From a virus, in the IMG/VR virus record IMGVR_UViG_3300005511_000517, positions 1 through 35,470 of that record: 35,470 nucleotides of DNA; one strand, 5' to 3'. Both the position numbers and the translations under genes were made by a program. The notes under the pieces were generated by a model. It did not search any database and was not told the DNA's origin. It worked only from the letters and a program-made list of their open reading frames with translations. Positions 23,555 to 31,599 of this stretch are shown here, one piece after another. Position 1 is the stretch's first letter. Every line of letters begins with the position of its first letter.

Positions 23555-25514
23555 CTGGTACGGCAATTGGTTCGGTAACACACCTTCCGATCCAAGTACG
23601 TTTGACTACGACACGGCATCGCAAAAGGTGCAGCGCCAACGCGCAGCCGCACAAGCACTACAAGCAGTCGGCTCGCAGACTAATCAAGGTCAGTTCATTA
23701 AGAGCGGCGACTTCATGGGCTATGCAGGCGGCAATACCGCTGGTTCGACCATTGCCAGAATAGTGGCTGCTGCTTTGGGTGGTGCAGCACATGGAAGCGC
23801 TGACGACTCGCAGAAGCAGGTAAACGTGGACTCACAAAACGCCTTGAGCTTGGCACTCAATCCCAATAATTCGCCAGCAGCAAAACGTGCAGCAGCGGAA
23901 CAGATGCAACGTGAAGCTGACATGGAACGACAACGCGAGTTCAACCGACTTAATGACACCGTGCAGGCGGGTGATCAGAACAATCCGCAAACATCGGATG
24001 ATCAAGCAACCGTTGAAGCGTTTTCTGTCCCCTCCCCTGTTTCTAGCGACATTCAGACAGCGCCGCTTTCAACGTCAGGAGCAAGTCCAACAGCCAGAAA
24101 GGCAGCAGCGAAGGCACTTTCCGCCAATAAGCTGGATTTGAAAACCGCACCCAATTCGACGGCGCAGCCTTTAACTGGCGGCCCTAACTCGTTTGGAACT
24201 GGCGCCGATCTGTTTAAGACTCTCGCGAAAAAGACCAATCTTCCCGTTGATGCCAAAGGCCCCATTAGTGCAGATGACGCGGTTTTTGCTGCCCGCATGT
24301 TGTCGGGCACTCCAACAGCAAATACACCTGAGTCGCGCCAGAATGTCACCAAAACGCCGAGAGCGCTTACTTCAATTCCTGCATTGCCTAATTTCACGGC
24401 ACAGCCACAGGTCGCCCCACAAGTTGTACCGCCATCGCAACAATCCGAAACTTTGGAAAGCCGCGCTCGTGCACTTGGCATGGACCCAACAGCTCCACGC
24501 GGCCCTGGTGATCCAACGCTTGCCCAGCAAGTGCAGGAAGTTGAAGATACCCGAAAGCAGATGGCTAACGGCACGTTGCCAGAAACTGACTCGCGTTCAT
24601 TAGTCGATCAAGCTCGCGAAAGCGGAAATGAAAACGCTTCGTATGGCGACAAGATCGCTCAGCTCCAACAGATCAGCCGCACCGGACCTATGGGGCAACA
24701 GCTTGCCACTTCGATGATGCAGCAGATGTTCACACACGCTGATCGCTACGACTTCAAGATGAATGATTCAGGCGATGCGGTCGTATTCGACAAGTGGAGC
24801 GGTAAAGCGGTTCCTGTACAGGGCATGACCAACACACTAAAGGTAGACCAAGCCGACATCGAACGCCGAAAGTTGGTTGACCCGACTAACTCGCAGTCTG
24901 TGGCCGAATACAACGCATGGCGTCATCAGCGCGGCATGCCGCAGCTTGATTCACAAACCATCGCAGGCAGCAACATGGGCGCTGATGCCCGCTACACCGC
25001 ACACAAAGGCGAAGCTGATTCGATCAGCTCGATTAGCCAACGTCGCGGCGAAGCAGCCGCACAGGTTGCCGACCTGGGCAAGATCAACCGCGACCTTCAA
25101 ACGGGTATGGTCCTTGCAAATCAGGCAGCAGGAAAATGGGGCGGTGTGCAAGCCAGTATCTCGCAGTACTGGGGCGGCGAATCAGCCCAAGCACGACAGA
25201 TGCTTGAACGAATCCTTAACGACACCCAGCTAATGAGCATCATGCAGGATAAAGGCGGTTCGGGTTCCGCTGGTGTTGGCTTAATGAAGGCCTACCAGGA
25301 CCACGGCGGCATGAATGCCAAGTTGACACCGCAAGCCGTGCAACAAGGATTGCAGCAGATTCAGCAGGCAGTGCAGGAACGCCTAATCTCCAAGCAATCC
25401 GAAGTAGACGCGCATGACTACGCGCTCGGTAAATTTGGCTATCAGTCCAATCAACAACAACATGGTGCCGGCTCCACTCCGTCTGGCCGCGCACCAGGCA
25501 ACTACAGCTTCTAA
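23544..25514 (+). CDS. putative internal virion / ejection protein, 656 aa
   Basis: CAGGAGACA precedes ATG 23544, which lies inside the end of the previous gene. The protein has a Trp/Gly-rich start (MANNWYGNWFGNTPSDPSTF), then a Gly/Ala-rich hydrophobic patch (about 60-85: AGGNTAGSTIARIVAAALGG) that could contact a membrane. A long low-complexity, Ala/Gln/Pro-rich region is probably disordered, and a helical C-terminal part (about 400-630) includes ERRKLVDPTNSQSVAEYNAW and VQQGLQQIQQAVQERLISKQ. No enzyme motif is seen. Its place between the repeat protein and the hydrolase-bearing protein fits the trio of internal ejection proteins in short-tailed phages. The assignment is from position and composition. 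Confidence 0.6.
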   Translation: MANNWYGNWFGNTPSDPSTFDYDTASQKVQRQRAAAQALQAVGSQTNQGQFIKSGDFMGYAGGNTAGSTIARIVAAALGGAAHGSADDSQKQVNVDSQNALSLALNPNNSPAAKRAAAEQMQREADMERQREFNRLNDTVQAGDQNNPQTSDDQATVEAFSVPSPVSSDIQTAPLSTSGASPTARKAAAKALSANKLDLKTAPNSTAQPLTGGPNSFGTGADLFKTLAKKTNLPVDAKGPISADDAVFAARMLSGTPTANTPESRQNVTKTPRALTSIPALPNFTAQPQVAPQVVPPSQQSETLESRARALGMDPTAPRGPGDPTLAQQVQEVEDTRKQMANGTLPETDSRSLVDQARESGNENASYGDKIAQLQQISRTGPMGQQLATSMMQQMFTHADRYDFKMNDSGDAVVFDKWSGKAVPVQGMTNTLKVDQADIERRKLVDPTNSQSVAEYNAWRHQRGMPQLDSQTIAGSNMGADARYTAHKGEADSISSISQRRGEAAAQVADLGKINRDLQTGMVLANQAAGKWGGVQASISQYWGGESAQARQMLERILNDTQLMSIMQDKGGSGSAGVGLMKAYQDHGGMNAKLTPQAVQQGLQQIQQAVQERLISKQSEVDAHDYALGKFGYQSNQQQHGAGSTPSGRAPGNYSF

Positions 25515-25515
25515 C

Positions 25516-27672
25516 ATGGCCGACATTAAGGAATTCATCAACCAGTACATGCCAGCGGCAATCAAGGCTGCTGCCCAACTGGGAACAGACCCTGCTCACG
25601 TTCTAGGTCAATGGGGTCTCGAATCAGGATGGGGAAAAAGTATCATCCCTGGCACAAACAACTTAGGCAACGTCAAGGCCGTAGCTGGACAAGACGGAAC
25701 GCCAGCAAAAGACAACCAGCTTGGCACAGTCGAAAAATACGCCAAATACGACAGCCCGGACGCTGCTGCTGCGGCCTATGCTGATCTATTGGCGAATCGT
25801 CGTTATCAAGGTGTCCGACAAACCGGCAGTAATACAGGTCAATTTGTAGGATCAGTGGTCAATGGCGGCTATGCGCAAGACCGGAACTACAACCAGAAGC
25901 TAACTGGCGCAATTTCGGCCGTACGAGAAACAGGAGCAGTGCCATCGCTTTCGGACATGAAGAACCAACTTGCGCTAGAGGTTGCACAAGACTATGCCTC
26001 AGGAGTTCCAGCGACGCAGATCGTAGCCGGTCTATTGAACAGTAGCCTTGCAGGTGCCGATGTGCGGCATGCGCTTTCGCAGGGTAAGACGGCTGACCGC
26101 ATCATTGAAGTAATTGGCGGCCAGCCGCTTGCCCAGTTCAAAGCAACCGATCCTGCCGAGAAGGTAAAGCAGCAAGGACTTGTCACGAACTTGGCGCAAG
26201 GCGCAAGTAATGCAGTTGGCGACCTTTCAAACGGCGTTCGTCAATTAGGGGATCGCGTTATAGGCGATGACGCAGCGCTGAAAGCAAGACAAGCGGAACA
26301 AGCAGCGATTGAAGCAGATCCAGCGCGCCAAGCACTCGACAAAACTTGGGGCGGCAAAATTGGTAGCGGTGGCGTCAAGGCAGTGCCTTATCTGGTCGCC
26401 AGCGCTGTCGCGCCGGAAGGTGCCATTCCCGTTATGCTCGCGAATGCAGCAGCAGGTGCGACATCAGGCGCGTTGACTCCAACAACAGGCGACGGCCAGT
26501 TCTTAAGAAACATCGGCACCGAAGCTGCGTTCGGCGGCCTTACTGGCGGCGGTGCTTACGCGGCAGCCAAGGGGACGACTGCAATCGCGTCAAAGGTGCT
26601 TGGTGGCGATACAGCAGCAACGGCTAGATTGGCAGCTGCACAGAAGGCTGGCCTACCAGCAGACGTTTCAAGCATCAGTGGTCCAACTGGCTTCTGGCGT
26701 ACTGTATCCGAATCCATGCCCACTAACGGCAACGTGGCAACCGCACAAGCGAATGCGGATCGTACTATAGCCGCCAAGGTGGCAGAAGGCTTGGGATTGA
26801 AAGACTATGCAGGTCCGATAGACACCAACATGCTTAATACAGCGCGACCAGCCATAAAGCAAGCGCTCGACACGGCGACCAATGTTCATGTGCTGCTACC
26901 GCAGTCATTAAAAGCGGAGTTAAACACGGTCGTTCAGCGGGGTTCGAACGCCCTTACGGAAGGCATTGCCAATAACAGCGTAGTTAATACCGCGATCAAA
27001 AATCTAAGCAAGGCTGTTGATTCTGGTACTCCTGTTGCTGGCACTGACCTGCAAGGCCTGGCTAGCGAACTTAAGGGACTGCTGTACAGCCAAGGTACTT
27101 CACACGGCGAAAAGCAGCTTGCAGCAGATGTGATCGAGAAGATCAACGGGTCCCTGACCAGCAACATGACAGCAGAACAACGCGCCGCGTTCCAGGCCGC
27201 AAATGACAACTACCGCAACCTGTTAGCAGTACAGAAGATGGTCAAGGCCAGTAACGACACTGGCGTTGTCACGCCACGCCAAATGCTACAAGCCGCCAAG
27301 ACTGGTTCGTTCAGCAATTCATTCCTTAAGGGCGATGCACCATTCCAAGACCTTGCGGGCGTCGCATCCGATCTCTACGGGCCAGCAGCAGGTAAAGGGT
27401 TAGCTTCGGTCATCGGAAAAGCAGTCGGCAATCCAGGCGATCACAGTCTGTTGGCTGCATCTGTTCTGGAGCCAAGCACCGGCATTCCCCTTTATTTGGC
27501 GAAGAAGGCTGCCAATGTCCTGATGGGCAAGCTAGCCAGCTCGCAAAGCCCTACAGCCATTCGATTACTGACCGGTGCAGGCGGCAAGCCAATTGATCCT
27601 GTTCTCGCAAACGCTATTTCTCGTGCATTAGGTGCAAGTGCAGCAGGTATGACAGGTTCACTTGGCCCTTAA
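25516..27672 (+). CDS. virion-associated peptidoglycan hydrolase / ejection protein
   Basis: ATG 25516 lies two bases after the preceding stop; an earlier start at 25414 is inside that gene and unlikely. The protein has 718 residues. Residues about 5-135 form a glucosaminidase/FlgJ-like domain: VLGQWGLESGWGKSIIPGTN contains the catalytic Glu (E36), followed by NNLGNVKA, KYAKYDSPDAAAAAYADLL and NRRYQGVR. Residues about 270-360 are strongly Gly/Ala-rich and hydrophobic (VPYLVASAVAPEGAIPVMLA, then GGGAYAAAKGTTAIASKVLG), as expected of a protein that inserts into a membrane during DNA entry. The C-terminal half is helical. It likely cuts the cell wall locally during ejection. It is not a lysis enzyme in the usual position. 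Confidence 0.75.
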   Translation: MADIKEFINQYMPAAIKAAAQLGTDPAHVLGQWGLESGWGKSIIPGTNNLGNVKAVAGQDGTPAKDNQLGTVEKYAKYDSPDAAAAAYADLLANRRYQGVRQTGSNTGQFVGSVVNGGYAQDRNYNQKLTGAISAVRETGAVPSLSDMKNQLALEVAQDYASGVPATQIVAGLLNSSLAGADVRHALSQGKTADRIIEVIGGQPLAQFKATDPAEKVKQQGLVTNLAQGASNAVGDLSNGVRQLGDRVIGDDAALKARQAEQAAIEADPARQALDKTWGGKIGSGGVKAVPYLVASAVAPEGAIPVMLANAAAGATSGALTPTTGDGQFLRNIGTEAAFGGLTGGGAYAAAKGTTAIASKVLGGDTAATARLAAAQKAGLPADVSSISGPTGFWRTVSESMPTNGNVATAQANADRTIAAKVAEGLGLKDYAGPIDTNMLNTARPAIKQALDTATNVHVLLPQSLKAELNTVVQRGSNALTEGIANNSVVNTAIKNLSKAVDSGTPVAGTDLQGLASELKGLLYSQGTSHGEKQLAADVIEKINGSLTSNMTAEQRAAFQAANDNYRNLLAVQKMVKASNDTGVVTPRQMLQAAKTGSFSNSFLKGDAPFQDLAGVASDLYGPAAGKGLASVIGKAVGNPGDHSLLAASVLEPSTGIPLYLAKKAANVLMGKLASSQSPTAIRLLTGAGGKPIDPVLANAISRALGASAAGMTGSLGP

Positions 27673-27676
27673 CGAA

Positions 27677-27683
27677 TAAATAG
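27677..27683 (+). promoter_or_regulatory. TAAATAG box 6
   Basis: Four bases after the stop codon of the hydrolase protein, ending 28 bases before the fibre start; AAGAGGCAAAGAG lies between. Confidence 0.5.
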
Positions 27684-27711
27684 CCCATAACAACAATAAG
27701 AGGCAAAGAGA

Positions 27712-30498
27712 ATGTCTTACAACGGCTCGGGCACGTACGTGCCGCCAGCAGGCCAGCCAGTTGCAACTGGTACGGTTATACAGTCGGCCACGTTTAATAC
27801 CCTGGTTACTGACATCGGCAATACGTTCAATAATGTTCTGCCACGTGACGGCCAAGCACCAATGCAAGGCCAGCTAAAGATCTCAGACGGCACCTGCTCA
27901 ATACCTGGCATTGCCTTTAACAGCGAAGCATCGAGCGGCATCTTCCGTCCTTCAACGGGTGTCTTGGCATTATCGGTATCCGGTGTTGAAGGCCTGCGCA
28001 TCAACAGCGCTGGGCGCATGATGCTCGGCACGACAGCCGACGATGGTACCAGCAGGCTTCAAGTCAATGGCACAGCAAAGATTACAGGGGCGACCACAGT
28101 TGGCAGTACGCTTGGCGTCACAGGTGCGGTAACTGCGCCTTCGTTCAACGGCCCATTGACAGGCAACGTGACCGGCAATGTAACGGGCAATGTATCGGGT
28201 ACTGCGGCAAACATTACTGGCGTCGCTATTGCGGCCAACGGCGGTACAGGCATAGCCAGTTATGCGATTGGCGACATCCTTTACGCGAACGGCACGACGT
28301 CACTGACCAAGCTTCCAGGTAACACCACCACTACCAGAAAGTTCTTTGCCGAGACCGGCAACGGATCAGTGACGAACATCGTGGAATGGACAGCGCTTGC
28401 GGCGACGGACATCCCCAGCCTTGACTGGTCAAAGATCACCACAAATAAGCCGACAACGCGAGACGGTTACGGCATCACCGATGTCTACCTGAAAACCGAA
28501 GATGATGCACTATTAGCGACCAAGGAAGCGACTGCCAACAAGAACACCTCGAACGGCTATGTTGGCCTGTCTGGCGGCAAGATCGTATTTCGTAATTTGG
28601 GCCAGACATTCACCAGCTTTATGCAAAACGCTGCCACGGCGGCGCGTAACTACACCTTCCAGGATCGCGACGGCACCATCGCTGACTTGACAGACCTTGG
28701 CACAAAGGCAGCCAAGGGTGCCAATAGCGACATTACTTCGCTGTCTGGCCTAACCACGGCACTAAGCATTGCGCAAGGCGGCACAGGAGCAGTGGATGCG
28801 CAAGGCGCTCGTCTTAACTTCTTTGTGCCCACGCGCGCAGCGTTCGTCACAGGAAATGACTGCTCCGTGCGGTCGGAAACGACCAGCCTGCGCACTGTTG
28901 CAAACCCGTCGACAGGTTTGGGGTACGGCCAGGGCTTGCGTGTACGCTTCGCTTGCACGGATGATGCCACAACGGCGTCGTATTCCGATGTGATCGACCT
29001 ATCGACCTATGCTGACCTGTCAGGTGGTGGATACAATTCGCTGTACTTCAACAAGGCCTTGCAGCAGATACAGCACAAGTTTGGTGCCGCTGGTGCTACT
29101 GCCTGGACTGCGAAAACACTGGCTTACTTGGAAGGTCCGACCTTCGTCAACGATACGTTTTTTAAGGGTACGTCAACGCTCGCCAACGCGTCGGCATTCG
29201 TTCGTGTGACAGATACCACCACGGATTTCTATGCTTCGAGTTCCTCCGGCGTAACCAAGACCCTTAACTTCCACGCAGACGGCAATGCGGGATCAATCCT
29301 GTCTCTCAATTCAACCACAGCCACCGTTACCGGGAGTACAGCAATCACTTCCAAGCTGTCCGTTGGCGCGTCGATGACACCCGATACCCGTATAGGCGTG
29401 TTGTCGAACTCGGACGCGACAAATTCCGGTGACGGCATTTCGTTCTACGGTTCGGCGGCGAACAAGCAAGCGTCAATTCTTAGCTGGAACACCGGGAATT
29501 TTAGCGGCGACCTGCGTTTCAACGTCTCACAAAAAGCATCTGCCAGTACAACGACAACCACTGAAGCAATGCGGCTGACAAGTCGCGGTGCAGCCCTATT
29601 CGGGACCACGACCGACGATGGTACTAGCCTGGTTCAGGTCAATGGCAATACCAGTACCGCATACCTGACGGTTGGTAAGGCAACCGCACAAGCTGGCGGC
29701 AACGGTCAGGTCAAGTTTTACAAAGACACAGGCGCGCTGGCGTGGGCGGCTGGAGTTGATGGATCGGCGGGCGGTACCAACTGGATACTGTATGACATGG
29801 TGGGTAGTGCAACCCGATTGGCAGCTGCGCCTGATGGTACGCTGACTTCCTATGTTGGCGGCAACCAGCGACTCCAAGTTACATCGGGTGGCGTGACCGT
29901 AACCGGTTCTGCGAGTGCGAGCAACGGCTTAACTGTGACTGGTGCGGCAACGAACATCTTGGGAGGTGTCGCAGCCACTTTAGCTAATGCTGGCTTCATG
30001 CAGATTGGTGGAGCGGCAGGCATGAACGTAGTGTATGACTACAATCAAATCCAGGCCCGTAATAACGGAGCTGCTGGCCAGTTGAACCTAAATGCTAATG
30101 GCGGGCTCGTCACAATCGGGTCAGGAGGGTTATCGTCATCTGGTGATGTATGGGCATCCGGCAACGTCACAGCTTATTCGGACGAACGCCTTAAGACCAA
30201 CTGGCGTGATGTCGCGGATGACTTTGTTGAAAAGCTGTCCGCAGTAAGGCATGGCGTGTACGACCGCATCGACACTAAACAAACGCAGGTCGGCCTTTCA
30301 GCACAATCGGTCCAGGCATTCATGCCGGAAGCAGTGGCGACTTCCACTGAAGGCATGCTGTCCTTGAACTACGGCGCGGTTGGTGCAATCGCGGCAGTCA
30401 AGCTAGCTAGAGAAATGCTTTCTTTGAGACAGGAAATCACCAAGGCGAAGAAGACCATAGCGCGTCTGGTGAAATTCATGGGAGGTAGCAAAGCATGA
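27712..30498 (+). CDS. tail fibre/spike with S74 intramolecular chaperone
   Basis: A 928-residue beta-rich fibre. The N-terminus (MSYNGSGTYVPPAGQPVATG) is the usual virion-attachment opening of phage fibres. The body contains TGNVTGNVTGNVSGT and IAQGGTGAVDAQGARLN-type segments. Two related motifs occur at about 103-120 (MMLGTTADDGTSRLQVNG) and 628-648 (ALFGTTTDDGTSLVQVNG), a likely shaft repeat. The C-terminal 106 residues are an S74 peptidase/chaperone: AYSDERLKTNWRDV with Ser823, Asp824 and Lys828, then GLSAQSVQAFMPEAV and a terminal helix. S74 domains trimerise the fibre and then cut themselves off near the Ser-Asp, so the mature fibre should have about 822 residues. It binds the host receptor. 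Confidence 0.9.
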   Translation: MSYNGSGTYVPPAGQPVATGTVIQSATFNTLVTDIGNTFNNVLPRDGQAPMQGQLKISDGTCSIPGIAFNSEASSGIFRPSTGVLALSVSGVEGLRINSAGRMMLGTTADDGTSRLQVNGTAKITGATTVGSTLGVTGAVTAPSFNGPLTGNVTGNVTGNVSGTAANITGVAIAANGGTGIASYAIGDILYANGTTSLTKLPGNTTTTRKFFAETGNGSVTNIVEWTALAATDIPSLDWSKITTNKPTTRDGYGITDVYLKTEDDALLATKEATANKNTSNGYVGLSGGKIVFRNLGQTFTSFMQNAATAARNYTFQDRDGTIADLTDLGTKAAKGANSDITSLSGLTTALSIAQGGTGAVDAQGARLNFFVPTRAAFVTGNDCSVRSETTSLRTVANPSTGLGYGQGLRVRFACTDDATTASYSDVIDLSTYADLSGGGYNSLYFNKALQQIQHKFGAAGATAWTAKTLAYLEGPTFVNDTFFKGTSTLANASAFVRVTDTTTDFYASSSSGVTKTLNFHADGNAGSILSLNSTTATVTGSTAITSKLSVGASMTPDTRIGVLSNSDATNSGDGISFYGSAANKQASILSWNTGNFSGDLRFNVSQKASASTTTTTEAMRLTSRGAALFGTTTDDGTSLVQVNGNTSTAYLTVGKATAQAGGNGQVKFYKDTGALAWAAGVDGSAGGTNWILYDMVGSATRLAAAPDGTLTSYVGGNQRLQVTSGGVTVTGSASASNGLTVTGAATNILGGVAATLANAGFMQIGGAAGMNVVYDYNQIQARNNGAAGQLNLNANGGLVTIGSGGLSSSGDVWASGNVTAYSDERLKTNWRDVADDFVEKLSAVRHGVYDRIDTKQTQVGLSAQSVQAFMPEAVATSTEGMLSLNYGAVGAIAAVKLAREMLSLRQEITKAKKTIARLVKFMGGSKA

Positions 30499-30977
30499 CG
30501 CTACCAGCAAGCGGCCAAATCGACATGAGCCAGGTCAACGTGGAATTGAGTCGGTCTTCCAATGCCGCGATCTCATTAGGTGATTCAGCGGTGCGAGCCC
30601 TGGCTGGCGTGGCGTCAGGTGCAATCAACCTGAATACGCTGCATGGCAAGTCGAATTACGCGCCCATGACAGTAACCAAGTACGATGACAGCGAATCCTA
30701 TTCGAGCTTTGGCAGCGGTGGCACCGCGTATGCCACCCCATCCGTAAGTGTTTCTGGCGGATCAGGTGGCTTTACCTATACTTGGAGCTTTACCAGCAAC
30801 CCGCAAAACACGTCGCTCACTAACGCAAACGCGTACCAGTGCACAGTGTCAAAGAACTACGCCAAGAGTTCGAACGGTTCATTTTCTGCCGTCCTTCAAT
30901 GCATCGTGCAAGACAATACCGGCCATTCGGTGACGGTCACCAACATCAACGCAAGCGCTGACTGGACTAACACGTAA
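30495..30977 (+). CDS. small fibre/adhesin-like tail protein, 160 aa
   Basis: ATG 30495 overlaps the fibre stop (ATGA). The first 50 residues (LPASGQIDMSQVNVELSRSS and DSAVRALAGVASGAINLNTL, then HGKSN) form a module I recognise from many phage tail proteins, usually as an attachment domain before a variable tip. Residues about 60-155 are Ser/Gly/Thr-rich with SVSGGSGGFTYTWSF and VLQCIVQDNTGHSVTVTN, the pattern of an Ig-like or PKD-type beta-sandwich. I infer an accessory adhesin mounted beside the main fibre. The two cysteines could form a disulphide within the domain. Confidence 0.7.
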   Translation: MTLPASGQIDMSQVNVELSRSSNAAISLGDSAVRALAGVASGAINLNTLHGKSNYAPMTVTKYDDSESYSSFGSGGTAYATPSVSVSGGSGGFTYTWSFTSNPQNTSLTNANAYQCTVSKNYAKSSNGSFSAVLQCIVQDNTGHSVTVTNINASADWTNT

Positions 30978-30994
30978 TGCTTGGCGAAAATGGC

Positions 30995-31001
30995 TAAATA
31001 G
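30995..31001 (+). promoter_or_regulatory. TAAATAG box 7
   Basis: Lies 17 bases after the adhesin gene and ends 35 bases before the start of the 56-residue gene. Confidence 0.5.
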
Positions 31002-31036
31002 ATGAACGGCTCGCTTAAGGAGTCAGGAGAAAAGAG

Positions 31037-31207
31037 ATGATTGAGTTCTATAAAGACGATTCCGGCGTCGTTGTGTACAAAGACGATACATACCTGGAGA
31101 CCATGCTGTTCGTGATCGAGCGACCAGCTACCAAAGAAGACATTGAAGCGCACCCGGACGAACATGCCGCTTCCTTAGCACAGACTGACCCGGAAGACAC
31201 CAAATGA
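31037..31207 (+). CDS. small acidic tail-region protein, 56 aa
   Basis: A 56-codon frame: MIEFYKDDSGVVVYKDDTYL, then ETMLFVIERPATKEDIEAHP, ending DPEDTK. AGGAGAAAAGAG precedes ATG 31037, and its stop overlaps the holin-like gene (ATGA), which supports it strongly. The sequence is acidic with a short repeat (YKDDSG / YKDDTY). No family is recognised. Small genes of this kind between fibre and holin genes are common and are often tail-assembly or lysis-related. Confidence 0.65.
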   Translation: MIEFYKDDSGVVVYKDDTYLETMLFVIERPATKEDIEAHPDEHAASLAQTDPEDTK

Positions 31208-31404
31208 CAAGCGAGGTAGTTGCTGCAATCAAGACCGTTGGTGACATCATTGCCGCGAGCGTGACTGTGCTGACGGTCATCAAGGTATTGCCGGCCATTG
31301 CAGCTGGCTTCGCCATTGTCTGGTACGCCGTAAGTCTGTACGAGAAAGTCACAGGTCAGGATTTCAGCAAGTCTCGGTTCGCCCGATTCTTGAGTCGTCG
31401 ATAA
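31204..31404 (+). CDS. holin-like membrane protein, 66 aa
   Basis: A 66-residue protein with a short polar N-terminus, a hydrophobic region from about 15 to 46 (IAASVTVLTVIKVLPAIAAG, then FAIVWYAVSLY) that may form one long or two short helices, and a basic C-terminal tail (SKSRFARFLSRR). This is the size and layout of small phage holins, which make holes in the inner membrane at the end of the lytic cycle. It overlaps the previous stop codon and is the last gene of the late block. No endolysin or spanin gene follows in the window, so the lysis cassette seems incomplete or is elsewhere. Confidence 0.65.
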   Translation: MTSEVVAAIKTVGDIIAASVTVLTVIKVLPAIAAGFAIVWYAVSLYEKVTGQDFSKSRFARFLSRR

Positions 31405-31461
31405 GGCAGGCGAAGAGTCAAGGAATTATTGATCTATTCCACAGCTTCTTTACCATGTTCA

Positions 31462-31468
31462 TAAATAG
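31462..31468 (+). promoter_or_regulatory. TAAATAG box 8
   Basis: Lies 57 bases after the holin-like gene, with no convincing gene after it. If the box is a promoter, the transcript would begin at about 31475 and end at the terminator at 31533-31566, giving a small RNA of about 90 bases. Confidence 0.45.
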
Positions 31469-31532
31469 ATGTATGCAGCGTATGAGGTTGCCAAGGTTTC
31501 CCCTGTGTTTGCCATTCGGCGGACACTGAAAG

Positions 31533-31566
31533 AACCCACGTGCTCATACCGCGTGGGTTTTTTCTT
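31533..31566 (+). terminator. rho-independent terminator closing the late operon
   Basis: AACCCACG (31533-31540), 11-base loop, CGTGGGTT (31552-31559), continuing into TTTTTCTTTG. The eight-base perfect stem with a T-run ends late transcription after the holin-like gene. Confidence 0.85.
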
Positions 31567-31599
31567 TGTTGACCTTTGCGCTGCATGCTTAGTAGTAGG

